Source of the DNA: Deltaproteobacteria bacterium
Lineage (GTDB): Bacteria; Desulfobacterota; Desulfobacteria; Desulfobacterales; ETH-SRB1
Length of the DNA: 5,795 nt
NCBI GenBank assembly: GCA_030262795.1
Contig: JAJSZO010000169.1
Location: 1 to 5,795, forward strand
Reading direction: 5' to 3'
The notes below the pieces were generated by a model that worked only from the letters and a program-made list of their open reading frames with translations, searched no databases and was not told the DNA's origin. How positions within the stretch are numbered: position 1 is the stretch's first letter; each line of letters begins with the position of its first letter. Below, piece after piece: positions 1-5,341 of this stretch. The position numbers were made by a program, and so were the translations under genes.

Positions 1-1
1 T

Positions 2-88
2 TATTAATCTTATCTGCTCATACACTATGCCGAGTTCAACAGGATTCATGTCCTTAACAGAATCATATATCTTTTCTCTTGCCTTCAA
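2..88 (-). CDS. Start of an unrecognised small protein, cut by the window edge
   Basis: An open frame follows the beta-CASP gene directly and runs off the left edge. From a TTG at 88..86, which overlaps the TGA of the upstream gene, it reads MKAREKIYDSVKDMNPVELG and continues to an IVYEQIRLI stretch. An ATG at 49..47 (MNPVELG) is the alternative start, but the residues before it look like protein and the overlap fits an operon. The visible part is charged and probably helical, and it resembles the first helices of small antitoxin-like or adaptor proteins, but I cannot name a family. No strong ribosome binding site precedes either start, so translation may depend on coupling to the gene upstream. 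Only about 29 residues are visible. Confidence 0.4.
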   Translation of the reverse strand, partial: MKAREKIYDSVKDMNPVELGIVYEQIRLI

Positions 89-1386
89 CCATCCCAATCC
101 CGAAGGGATTCATCCAGTGCTCTGCGCATTGCCTTCTGCGCCTGCGGCTCCCCATGAACCAGTTTGATCTTTCCCGGCCTTTCCGGCATGGAAGCAACCC
201 ACTCAATCAACCCTTTCTGATCCGCATGGGCCGAGTAACCGCTCAACGTATGAACGCTTGCCTTGATATCAAATTTTTCACCGTCTAAAACCACATAGCC
301 ACCGGGCCTTTTTGAATACTTGAGGATATCCCTTCCAGGCGTATCCTTTGCCTGATACCCCACAAACAAGATATCGGTCCGTGAATCATCAATCCCCCGC
401 TTCAGATGATCGACAATCCGTCCTCCCGTGCACATTCCGCTGCCTGCAATAACAATGGCAGGCCCATCCATCTCCAAAAGCTTTTTATGATCCCGGAACC
501 GCTCTACAGAATAAAGATTCTTAAAATCAATGGGATGATCGCCTTTTGCCTTGAACTCCCTTGCTTCCTTATCCCAGAAGGAATCAAGGCTGGAATATAT
601 CTTTGTAATTTCAAGCCCCAGGGGAGAATCAATGAAAACAGGAACCTTTGTGCCAATTCTGTCCATCTCATAAATCAGTTCTTGTATGCGTCCCAGGGAA
701 AAAGCAGGGATATATACAATCCCTCCATCATCCAAGGCCCTGCCAAGAATTTTTCTCAGTACTTCAATTCTGCTCTTTCTTCCTTCGTGATTCCGGTCGC
801 CGTATGTGGATTCCAGAATCAACAAATCGCAGGGTTCAGAGATATCAGGATCACAGAGAATAGGCGTGTCTTTAGCCCCCAGATCGCCGGAAAAAACAAT
901 GGTAAAACCATCAGGGAATTCAAAACGGATAAAACAGGAGCCCAAAATATGCCCGACACAACCAAACTTAAAGGCAATCCCTTTTTTCAGTTGGAATTTC
1001 TCTCTGTACTCAAAACCCCATGAAAGCTCATCAATGGTTTTTAGAATCTTTGCAGCCTGCCGCTCAGTCATGTATGAAAAACTCATGGCATCTTCCAGCA
1101 TTGGTATCAGTAATGCCTTGGTGGCATGAGTACAAATTATCTCGCCATCAAACCCAGCTTCAATCAGCTCAGGCACCCTGCCAATATGATCAATGTGAGC
1201 ATGGGTAAGCAATAGATAATCTATATCAACCGGTTTCACAGGCCATGATTCCATGGGAAGGACAACGTCATTACCCTGTGCAAGCCCACAGTCCACCATA
1301 ATATTGAGGCCATTTGCCTGCAACAGATGGCATGAGCCGGTAACAGTGTTTTCGCCACCTAAATGAATGATGTTTGGTTTTTTCAT
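85..1386 (-). CDS. Metallo-beta-lactamase fold, beta-CASP family RNA-processing protein (CPSF/YSH1-like)
   Basis: This 433-residue protein is a cytoplasmic zinc-dependent hydrolase of the beta-CASP branch, whose studied members are RNA endo- and 5'-exonucleases. The metallo-beta-lactamase part shows THAHIDH at 61-67 (HxHxDH), the zinc ligand His146 in GHILGS, and FSGDLG with Asp168. The beta-CASP signatures are Glu192 in LESTYGD (motif A), His387 in SGYSAHAD (motif B) and His411 in KLVHGE (motif C). A GSGMCTGGR stretch is also typical. All expected metal ligands are present and the length is close to the usual 430-470, so it should be active. The ATG at 1386 shares one base with the TAA of the acetyltransferase gene (TAATG), which implies coupled translation. 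The exact RNA substrate cannot be read from the sequence. Nothing in it is specific to glycan synthesis, so it is probably a passenger of the operon. Confidence 0.93.
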   Translation of the reverse strand: MKKPNIIHLGGENTVTGSCHLLQANGLNIMVDCGLAQGNDVVLPMESWPVKPVDIDYLLLTHAHIDHIGRVPELIEAGFDGEIICTHATKALLIPMLEDAMSFSYMTERQAAKILKTIDELSWGFEYREKFQLKKGIAFKFGCVGHILGSCFIRFEFPDGFTIVFSGDLGAKDTPILCDPDISEPCDLLILESTYGDRNHEGRKSRIEVLRKILGRALDDGGIVYIPAFSLGRIQELIYEMDRIGTKVPVFIDSPLGLEITKIYSSLDSFWDKEAREFKAKGDHPIDFKNLYSVERFRDHKKLLEMDGPAIVIAGSGMCTGGRIVDHLKRGIDDSRTDILFVGYQAKDTPGRDILKYSKRPGGYVVLDGEKFDIKASVHTLSGYSAHADQKGLIEWVASMPERPGKIKLVHGEPQAQKAMRRALDESLRDWDG

Positions 1387-1814
1387 TATATTCTTCTTTG
1401 CGCCTTAGCGCCTTTACGTGAGATATTTTTTATCACCTTAGCCGGAACCCCTGCAGCCACAACATTATCAGGAATATCACGATTCACAAAACTCATAGCC
1501 CCTACTACCGCATTCTCACCAACAGTAACTCCAGGCATGATAACGCTATGACTCCCTATCCTGCAATTTTTCTTCAAAACCACTTTACCCTCTTTGCCAT
1601 CAATCGTAGAAACAGAATAGATTGAGCAGTGCGAACCTATCTGCACCTCATCTTCAATGGTTACGCCAAACTTCGCATTAATATACGTAAATGCCCCAAT
1701 ATCCGTCTTGTACCCAAGACTCAACTTATCTTTATGCTGAACCACCCAGTTATACTTTGTAGGCTTACCTTCCTCAATTCGAGGATATTCCCAATCTTTG
1801 AACCTGTCCATCAT
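1386..1814 (-). CDS. Hexapeptide-repeat (left-handed beta-helix) acyltransferase
   Basis: This 142-residue protein belongs to the WbbJ/PglD-like O- or N-acetyltransferases that use acetyl-CoA to modify sugars in surface-polysaccharide pathways. Imperfect hexapeptide repeats span about residues 33-66 (IGAFTYINAKFGVTIEDEVQ) and 78-115 (RIGSHSVIMPGVTVGENAVV). They are followed by the family-typical AAGVPAKVIK at 120-129, and His residues in the two GSH motifs are candidate catalytic bases. I chose the ATG at 1814 because a GAGG lies 8 bases upstream. The frame extends to a TTG at 1841, but those codons lie inside a dispersed repeat. The last residues (SRKGAKAQRRI) are also repeat-encoded and are not part of the fold. 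The gene sits between two inverted repeat copies and overlaps the next gene by one base. The acceptor sugar is unknown. Confidence 0.85.
   Translation of the reverse strand: MMDRFKDWEYPRIEEGKPTKYNWVVQHKDKLSLGYKTDIGAFTYINAKFGVTIEDEVQIGSHCSIYSVSTIDGKEGKVVLKKNCRIGSHSVIMPGVTVGENAVVGAMSFVNRDIPDNVVAAGVPAKVIKNISRKGAKAQRRI
1396..1423 (+). repeat. Dispersed gene-end repeat, copy A
   Basis: The plus strand reads CTTTGCGCCTTAGCGCC followed by TTTACGTGAGA. On the minus strand it encodes the C-terminal residues SRKGAKAQRR of the acetyltransferase, read in the TCA-CGT-AAA phase. It ends a few bases before the next start codon and leaves an AAGAAG that may act as a weak ribosome binding site for the beta-CASP gene. 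It is internally built of 8-9 base CTTNGCGCC-like units. Confidence 0.85.
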
Positions 1815-1826
1815 TATTATTTCCTC
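1815..1826 (-). promoter_or_regulatory. Ribosome binding site of the acetyltransferase, provided by the repeat
   Basis: On the minus strand the sequence is GAGG, eight bases, then ATG at 1814. The GAGG is the conserved terminal GTGAGG of repeat copy B. It decides the start in favour of 1814 over the upstream in-frame TTG at 1841. Confidence 0.6.
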
Positions 1827-1850
1827 ACGCAAAGGCGCCAAGTCGCAAAG
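1823..1850 (-). repeat. Dispersed gene-end repeat, copy B (inverted)
   Basis: Read on the minus strand this is CTTTGCGACTTGGCGCC then TTTGCGTGAGG, the same consensus as the other three copies but in the opposite orientation. It lies just upstream of the acetyltransferase start and contributes the GAGG at 1826..1823. Copies A and B therefore bracket that gene as inverted repeats about 400 bases apart. Confidence 0.85.
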
Positions 1851-1919
1851 ATTTTAAAGCTATAACCTCAGGCTTCACGGTAAATTGCGGGAGCACATGA
1901 TAACATGCCGAAATTATTA

Positions 1920-1948
1920 ATTATAAATTTCTCATAATTGCGTGTGCA
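1920..1948 (-). promoter_or_regulatory. Possible sigma-70 type promoter for the acetyltransferase/beta-CASP operon
   Basis: On the minus strand a perfect TATAAT lies at 1925..1920, with TGCACA (4 of 6 matches to TTGACA) at 1948..1943 and a 17-base spacer. The site is about 105 bases upstream of the ATG at 1814, in AT-rich intergenic DNA. The -10 is convincing and the -35 is only fair. In an AT-rich gap a match of this quality could arise by chance. Confidence 0.35.
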
Positions 1949-1984
1949 TTTCTGTCTGAAATCAGGCTGTGAAAAACAAGTAAT

Positions 1985-2020
1985 GCGCTATGTGTTGTGT
2001 TTCTATAAACACCTAAGCGC
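1985..2020. repeat. Intergenic hairpin, possible weak terminator of the GxxExxY gene
   Basis: GTGTTT (1997-2002) pairs perfectly with AAACAC (2007-2012) around a four-base loop. GCGCT (1985-1989) and AGCGC (2016-2020) form an outer stem separated by an asymmetric internal loop. Read on the minus strand it lies about 50 bases after the GxxExxY stop and is followed by a short T-rich run (TTGTTTTT) some five bases later. This is an imperfect intrinsic terminator at best. The 1851-2067 gap otherwise holds only the possible promoter and a second small hairpin. Confidence 0.35.
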
Positions 2021-2039
2021 AATATATAGTAGCTAATGC

Positions 2040-2055
2040 AATTTCACATGAAATT
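2040..2055. repeat. Small AT-rich inverted repeat after the GxxExxY stop
   Basis: AATTTCA (2040-2046) and TGAAATT (2049-2055) are perfect seven-base arms with a two-base centre, starting 12 bases after the gene's stop on the minus strand. It could be an operator-like palindrome or a weak 3' hairpin. No T-run follows directly, so it is not a canonical terminator. Confidence 0.35.
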
Positions 2056-2067
2056 CATGCACACATT

Positions 2068-2478
2068 CTATTTTGAGAAATTAGGCAATTTGCCGTGATC
2101 TCTGAACCTATTGACAACTCGTGAAATACCGTCACGAATAAGCTCCGAACCAAAATTGATTAATAAACCCAGCCTTTTATCAGCCAGTCGCAGGTACGTT
2201 AACAATTGTTTCTTGTGTACCGGCATTACCTTCTCAACAAATTTCAGTTCTACAATTACCTTATCTTCAACAATAATATCTGCACGGAATCCCTCATCAA
2301 ATTTTATGCCTTCAAAAACAACTGTCACCGACACCTGTTTCTCAACTTTCAAACCCCTTCTCTTTAACGCATGCGCCAAAACAACCTCATATACTGATTC
2401 CAGCAATCCTGGTCACATCCCCTTATGTATCTGAAACACCGCATCAACAATAATCTTCGCAATCTCATTCTCATTCAT
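2068..2478 (-). pseudogene. GxxExxY-family protein interrupted by one in-frame TGA
   Basis: From the ATG at 2478 the frame reads MNENEIAKIIVDAVFQIHKG, then M, a TGA at 2415..2413 (codon 22), then PGLLESVYE and on to a stop at 2068. Without the TGA it would be an ordinary 136-residue GxxExxY protein, a family of small PD-(D/E)xK nuclease-like proteins of unclear function that are often found next to glycan genes. The TGA replaces the second conserved Gly of the usual HKGLGPGLLESVYE motif, one base away from GGA. Downstream the core is intact: RADI with Asp67, VELK with Glu77 and Lys79, and HKKQ with Gln91. The rest shows no frameshift, so the loss looks recent. Restart at the TTG at 2406 could give a 112-residue protein lacking the first helix, but no good ribosome binding site supports this. 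Confidence 0.8.
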
Positions 2479-2485
2479 ATTTTTT

Positions 2486-2519
2486 CTTTACCTTAGCGTC
2501 TTAGCGCCTTTGCGTGAGA
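2486..2519 (+). repeat. Dispersed gene-end repeat, copy C
   Basis: The plus strand reads CTTTACCTTAGCGTCTTAG followed by CGCCTTTGCGTGAGA. It lies just before the GxxExxY start on the minus strand. It also encodes the tail SHAKALRR of the truncated sugar transferase and contains that frame's TAA at 2495..2493. Together with the following CCCCAAAAACTCC it matches copy D, so the repeat and the duplicated coding segment are one continuous homology block. Confidence 0.85.
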
Positions 2520-2783
2520 CCCCAAAAACTCCCGCGCCGTAGCGTGACCAGCCTGGCTGATCCCATCCCTCCTCAGCACCTTAACAACCGTCATCAATAT
2601 AATCTTCACATCCAGCCACACAGACCAGTTATCCACATACCACACATCCAGCTTAAACTTATCTTCCCAGCTTATCGCATTCTGCCCATTGATTTGAGCC
2701 CAGCCGGTGATCCCAAGCCTTACATCGTGGTAACGCGCCTGCTTTTTGGAATACCGGGGCAGATACTCCACCAGCAAAGGCCG
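2493..2783 (-). pseudogene. 3' fragment of a second sugar-phosphate transferase gene
   Basis: The frame encodes the C-terminal 96 residues of a bacterial sugar transferase (PglC/WcaJ family), starting at RPLLVEYLPRY. It includes GITGWAQINGQ and ISWEDKFKLDVWYVDNW. The N-terminal membrane helix, the catalytic DEL segment and the GPRP motif up to its second Pro are missing, and the homology stops abruptly near 2784. Upstream in the same frame there is a TGA at 2810..2808 and no credible start, so it cannot make an enzyme. It is a near copy of the end of the intact gene at 4151-4768. The 47 residues from ISWEDKF to GHATA are identical, with only silent DNA changes between them. The tail SHAKALRR is repeat-encoded. 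Confidence 0.85.
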
Positions 2784-2809
2784 CACATGTTTAAACAAAA
2801 CAAGCGATC

Positions 2810-2848
2810 AGATTCTAATCTACTGTGCAAGTAGTGTGCATGCACAGT
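2810..2848. repeat. Nested inverted repeats between two pseudogenes
   Basis: Three palindromic elements are packed into 39 bases: AGATT/AATCT (2810-2821, two-base centre), ACTGTGCA (2822-2829) with TGCACAGT (2841-2848), and the perfect 12-base palindrome TGTGCATGCACA (2835-2846) inside it. The block overlaps the last codon position of the AlbA-family pseudogene and sits just before the break in the transferase fragment. It could be a terminator hairpin, although no T-run follows, or a scar of recombination. Confidence 0.5.
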
Positions 2849-4114
2849 TAATATCTAATCCTGTACCTGCACTTCGGATCATTACGTTTTTCTGTTGTAG
2901 GTTCGATCATATTCTTATGTATGAGGCGATTTATCCAACTAATCGTAGTGCGTTTTGCCATGCTTAGGGCGTCGCTTATTTCTTTGGTTTTCAGGGGCTC
3001 AGCACTGGCTTTCAGAAGGTTTAAAATCTGTTCTTCGACCTCACTGATCGCTCCCTCTCGCTTTGGATAAAGGGTTACTTTAAAGCTGTTTTCCAGTTCT
3101 TCCAAACCAGGCTCTCTCCCAGTATACTCAGCGCATAGTTTCAATATTTTGACAGGAATGCCCAAACTGTGCAGATCCATAAACCCTGCCTCTTTAAGAT
3201 ATTGCACAAGAACCTGATTCCGATAGTATTTTGCCCCAAGCCTGATTGATTCAATCGAAATCGTATTTGGCAGTTTGCCCGGGCTTTCGATCTCAAGCCG
3301 ATCAGGATAAATATCAACCCGGATATCTATCCCGGAGACTGTATAATCCCTATGTGCAACGGCATTGACAATCGCCTCCCGAATAGAACTCCTCCAGATA
3401 TGGATAGTCCACTACTCTTACCGCTCCCTTAAGCGTTGCACTGCTTTTTTCAAGGATAATCGATTTTATCTTTTCCAATGCTTCATCTATAAGGCCGGAC
3501 TTTTCCTTTTCGCCATGTTCGGAAAATGTGTTCATAATCGGTTTGCCCAGACGAAAATCTACATAATTATAGTCTCTTTCAGTATTTGCAAATTTAGTGA
3601 CAGTGATGCCGGAGTAACCAAGCAAATAAGAAGGCTTTTTCGCAAACAATAACGCTCCCACAACTGTCGGACATAGCTTCCCCTGGTATTCAACCAGAAC
3701 CTCTTTGTTTTTCAAAAATCTCTTAATTTCGGCATCTTTCCAACCCAAAATATCAATCTGATTAATCTGATTATGTCTAAAAAAATTGACAATTCTTGTA
3801 AAATCAAGCTCCTCATACCGCCCTTTTATCATCGGCGTCACTTCATAGTGAATCTGGCCTGAAGTCTGAAACAAGCGGAGCAGTTCATCTCTGGCAGCCT
3901 CCTGGATACGCGTGCCACGACGGGTATAATATCTCTCCCTCCCTCTTTGTAATATGGCATATGGTTTTGAAAACCCCACCTACCCGCCGGAGCCGTTTGC
4001 AAAGGCGGCAATTTCCTTTGCAAAATCTATATTTTTCTCCCTTTCGGATTTGAATTCAAACCGGCTTGTCTCACCGCTTTCAATTAATTCCCTTATCTCT
4101 TCAGTTAAAAACAC
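2848..4114 (-). pseudogene. AlbA_2/ATPase-domain (COG2865, 'RecG-like') putative transcriptional regulator, broken
   Basis: Three segments add up to one member of the family with an N-terminal AlbA_2 (Schlafen-like) domain, a GHKL-like ATPase region and a C-terminal winged helix. From a GTG at 4114, preceded by GAGGAG, 44 codons give LIESGETSRFEFKSE and DFAKEIAAFANGSGG, then a TAG at 3982..3980. The next segment (3979..3386) begins FSKPYAILQRGRERYYTRRG. The 55-65 residues normally found between ANGSGG and the KPY segment are missing, so an internal deletion is likely. One extra base near 3385 then shifts the frame between VVDYPYLEEF and IREAIVNAVAHRDY. The final segment contains the conserved EAIVNAVAHRD, LEIESPGKLP and a winged helix around AKRTTISWINRLI, ending at 2848. 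An in-frame ATG at 4141 is an alternative start. The product is certainly non-functional as a whole. Its position between two transferase copies suggests insertion. Confidence 0.85.
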
Positions 4115-4150
4115 AAAAACTCCTCGTTTCAGCCTTGTCATTCATTCTTT

Positions 4151-4768
4151 TTATCTTTCTTCGCGTCTTTGCGCCTTTGCGTGAGGCCCCAAAAACTCCT
4201 GCGCCGTGGCGTGACCAGCCTGACTGATCCCATCCCTCCTAAGCACCTTCACAACCGTCATCAAAATAATCTTCACATCCAGCCACACCGACCAGTTATC
4301 CACATACCAAACATCAAGCTTAAATTTATCCTCCCAACTAATCGCATTCCGCCCATTTACCTGAGCCCAGCCGGTGATTCCCGGTTTCACCTCATGCCGC
4401 CTTGCCTGTTCCGGTGTGTACCGATCCAAATACTGCATCAGCAAGGGCCTTGGTCCGACAATACTCATATCCCCCTTGATCACATTGAAAAATTCCGGCA
4501 GTTCATCTATACTGGTTATGCGCAAAAACCGCCCCAGCCGGGTTAGCCGCTTTCCATCCGGCAGTAAATCCCCATCCTCATCCCGTGCATCCGTCATAGT
4601 CCTAAATTTGTAAATAACAAAAGGCCTGCCATGCAGCCCCGGCCGTACCTGCCTGAAAAGCACAGGCGAGCCGATTCTTAGGCGCACCAGAACGGCCATG
4701 ATCAACATAAGAAGGGATAAGAAAAAAAAGGCGGGAATACTTAGTGCAAGATCAAAAAGGCGCTTCAT
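4151..4768 (-). CDS. Monotopic sugar-phosphate transferase (PglC/WcaJ-type initiating phosphoglycosyl transferase)
   Basis: This 205-residue enzyme would transfer a sugar phosphate from a nucleotide sugar to undecaprenyl phosphate at the inner face of the plasma membrane, starting a lipid-linked glycan. Residues 1-28 form the hydrophobic re-entrant helix with the Ser-Pro region (SIPAFFF). KFRTM is at 54-58, the catalytic Asp-Glu dyad is Asp88-Glu89 in SIDELP, and GPRPLL is at 105-110. PGITGWAQVNGR lies at 129-140, followed by WYVDNWS. The length fits the short PglC-like class. The ATG at 4768 overlaps the toxin's TGA (TGATG), and an AAGG lies eight bases upstream, so I prefer it to the TTG at 4771. 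Residues after EFLG (PHAKAQRREER) come from repeat copy D and extend past the usual family end. This looks like the active copy. The sugar donor cannot be read from sequence. Confidence 0.92.
   Translation of the reverse strand: MKRLFDLALSIPAFFFLSLLMLIMAVLVRLRIGSPVLFRQVRPGLHGRPFVIYKFRTMTDARDEDGDLLPDGKRLTRLGRFLRITSIDELPEFFNVIKGDMSIVGPRPLLMQYLDRYTPEQARRHEVKPGITGWAQVNGRNAISWEDKFKLDVWYVDNWSVWLDVKIILMTVVKVLRRDGISQAGHATAQEFLGPHAKAQRREER
4155..4186 (+). repeat. Dispersed gene-end repeat, copy D
   Basis: The plus strand reads CTTTCTTCGCGTCTTTGCG followed by CCTTTGCGTGAGG. On the minus strand it encodes the last residues of the intact sugar transferase (HAKAQRREER), in the CAC-GCA-AAG phase shared with copy C and different from copy A. 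It is in direct orientation to A and C. Confidence 0.85.
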
Positions 4769-5037
4769 CAAGTGAACCTTCTATATATTTCCTTACGATG
4801 ACCTATTTTGACAATTTCTATAGTCACTATGGCAGAGTAAACAGAATAAATTATTCTATAGTCACCTGCACGAAGGCGATATGTACATTCTGTACCATGG
4901 AGTTTACGACTCTTGGGGGGATGGGGGTTGTCAGGTAGTGTTTCAATAATTTGAAGAATTCTTGAAATGGTCTTTTTTTGAACTTTTTTGAGCTCTTTTC
5001 GAGCCGATTGTTTCCACTTAATCTTATATGAGACCAT
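4768..5037 (-). CDS. RelE/ParE-superfamily toxin
   Basis: This 89-residue basic protein has the typical toxin layout: a helix rich in Lys (KQSARKELKKVQKK, 9-22), then LPDNPHPPKSRKLHG, then the conserved YRLRAGDYRIIYSV (53-66) and a C-terminal VKIGHRKEIYRRF (76-88). Arg54, Arg56, Arg61, His80, Arg81 and Tyr85 lie where RelE-type mRNA interferases carry their functional residues. Cleavage of ribosome-bound mRNA is therefore the likely activity, although a ParE-like action cannot be excluded. The gene overlaps the antitoxin gene by 14 bases and its TGA overlaps the start of the sugar transferase, so all three are probably translated from one message. The full length and intact motifs suggest a working toxin. 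Confidence 0.88.
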   Translation of the reverse strand: MVSYKIKWKQSARKELKKVQKKTISRILQIIETLPDNPHPPKSRKLHGTECTYRLRAGDYRIIYSVYSAIVTIEIVKIGHRKEIYRRFT

Positions 5038-5224
5038 CGTTTTTTAACTCAGCAAGAAACTTTTTATGAGGTATTGTTGGTTCATCTCTTCTTTCAGCCA
5101 CAGCAGCCAAATCTTCGATATCCTCAATCAATTCTTGAAATTTAGAGATCGACAGTATGATTGATTTTTTCTTACCCTTTTCATCTGTTATATATTGAGG
5201 GCAAACATTGCCTAACTTTATCAT
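5024..5224 (-). CDS. Phd/YefM-like antitoxin
   Basis: This 66-residue acidic protein lies directly upstream of the toxin gene and overlaps it by 14 bases. The N-terminal half (VCPQYITDEKGKKKSIILSI) resembles the DNA-binding beta-alpha part of Phd/YefM antitoxins. The middle FQELIEDIEDLAAVAERRDE is the usual linker helix, and the tail TIPHKKFLAELKNDGL is the likely toxin-wrapping segment. In this family the antitoxin neutralises the toxin and represses its own promoter. The start at 5224 is fixed by an excellent ribosome binding site. I assign the family from overall pattern and context, so the exact antitoxin class is less certain than the pairing. Confidence 0.82.
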   Translation of the reverse strand: MIKLGNVCPQYITDEKGKKKSIILSISKFQELIEDIEDLAAVAERRDEPTIPHKKFLAELKNDGLI

Positions 5225-5229
5225 TTGAG

Positions 5230-5238
5230 CACCTCCTT
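5230..5238 (-). promoter_or_regulatory. Strong ribosome binding site of the antitoxin gene
   Basis: AAGGAGGTG on the minus strand ends five bases before the ATG at 5224. It is almost fully complementary to the 16S rRNA 3' end and is the best ribosome binding site in the window. This fits the need for excess antitoxin over toxin. Confidence 0.85.
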
Positions 5239-5247
5239 CATAAAACT

Positions 5248-5282
5248 ATTAATATACTATCATCTCAAAAATTGAATCGCAA
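5248..5282 (-). promoter_or_regulatory. Possible autoregulated promoter of the toxin-antitoxin operon
   Basis: On the minus strand TTGCGA (5282..5277) and TAGTAT (5259..5254) are spaced by 17 bases, each matching four of six consensus positions. The palindrome TATTAATA (5248-5255) and two ACTAT copies overlap the -10, as would suit an antitoxin operator. The site starts 30 bases upstream of the antitoxin ATG. The rest of the 5239-5341 gap holds no gene and no clear terminator for the glycosyltransferase. Confidence 0.35.
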
Positions 5283-5341
5283 ACTAAATTTTCAGCGGCC
5301 ACCTGTAATAGAAACACATACATCAAACAAGCGTTTAATAT

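Noticed and set aside
96..110. Hairpin AATCCC/GGGATT at the end of the beta-CASP gene as a terminator
   Set aside because: It lies inside coding sequence, is only six base pairs, has no T-run after it, and an open frame continues downstream.
406..1023. A 205-codon open frame on the plus strand
   Set aside because: It lies wholly antisense to the beta-CASP gene, whose motifs are all intact, and its translation has no recognisable domain or ribosome binding site.
2413..2415. TGA read as glycine (recoded genetic code) or as selenocysteine
   Set aside because: The position is a conserved Gly, which is tempting, but TGA ends the beta-CASP, toxin and GT4 genes here. No selenocysteine insertion hairpin or selenoprotein family is evident. 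A nonsense mutation is simpler.
1942..2841. An eight-base motif GTGTGCAT at 1942 and 2834, with its complement at 2057
   Set aside because: Three hits are slightly more than expected, but the motif was picked after the fact, has no fixed spacing to genes, and one hit is part of a palindrome already listed.
1396..4186. The four repeats as a CRISPR array
   Set aside because: The copies are hundreds of bases apart, differ in orientation and sequence, lie at gene ends, and have no uniform spacers or Cas genes.
2493..4186. The direct repeats C and D as ends of an insertion sequence or integrative element
   Set aside because: No transposase or integrase is encoded between them, and the shared sequence continues into duplicated transferase coding DNA, so a segmental duplication explains it better.
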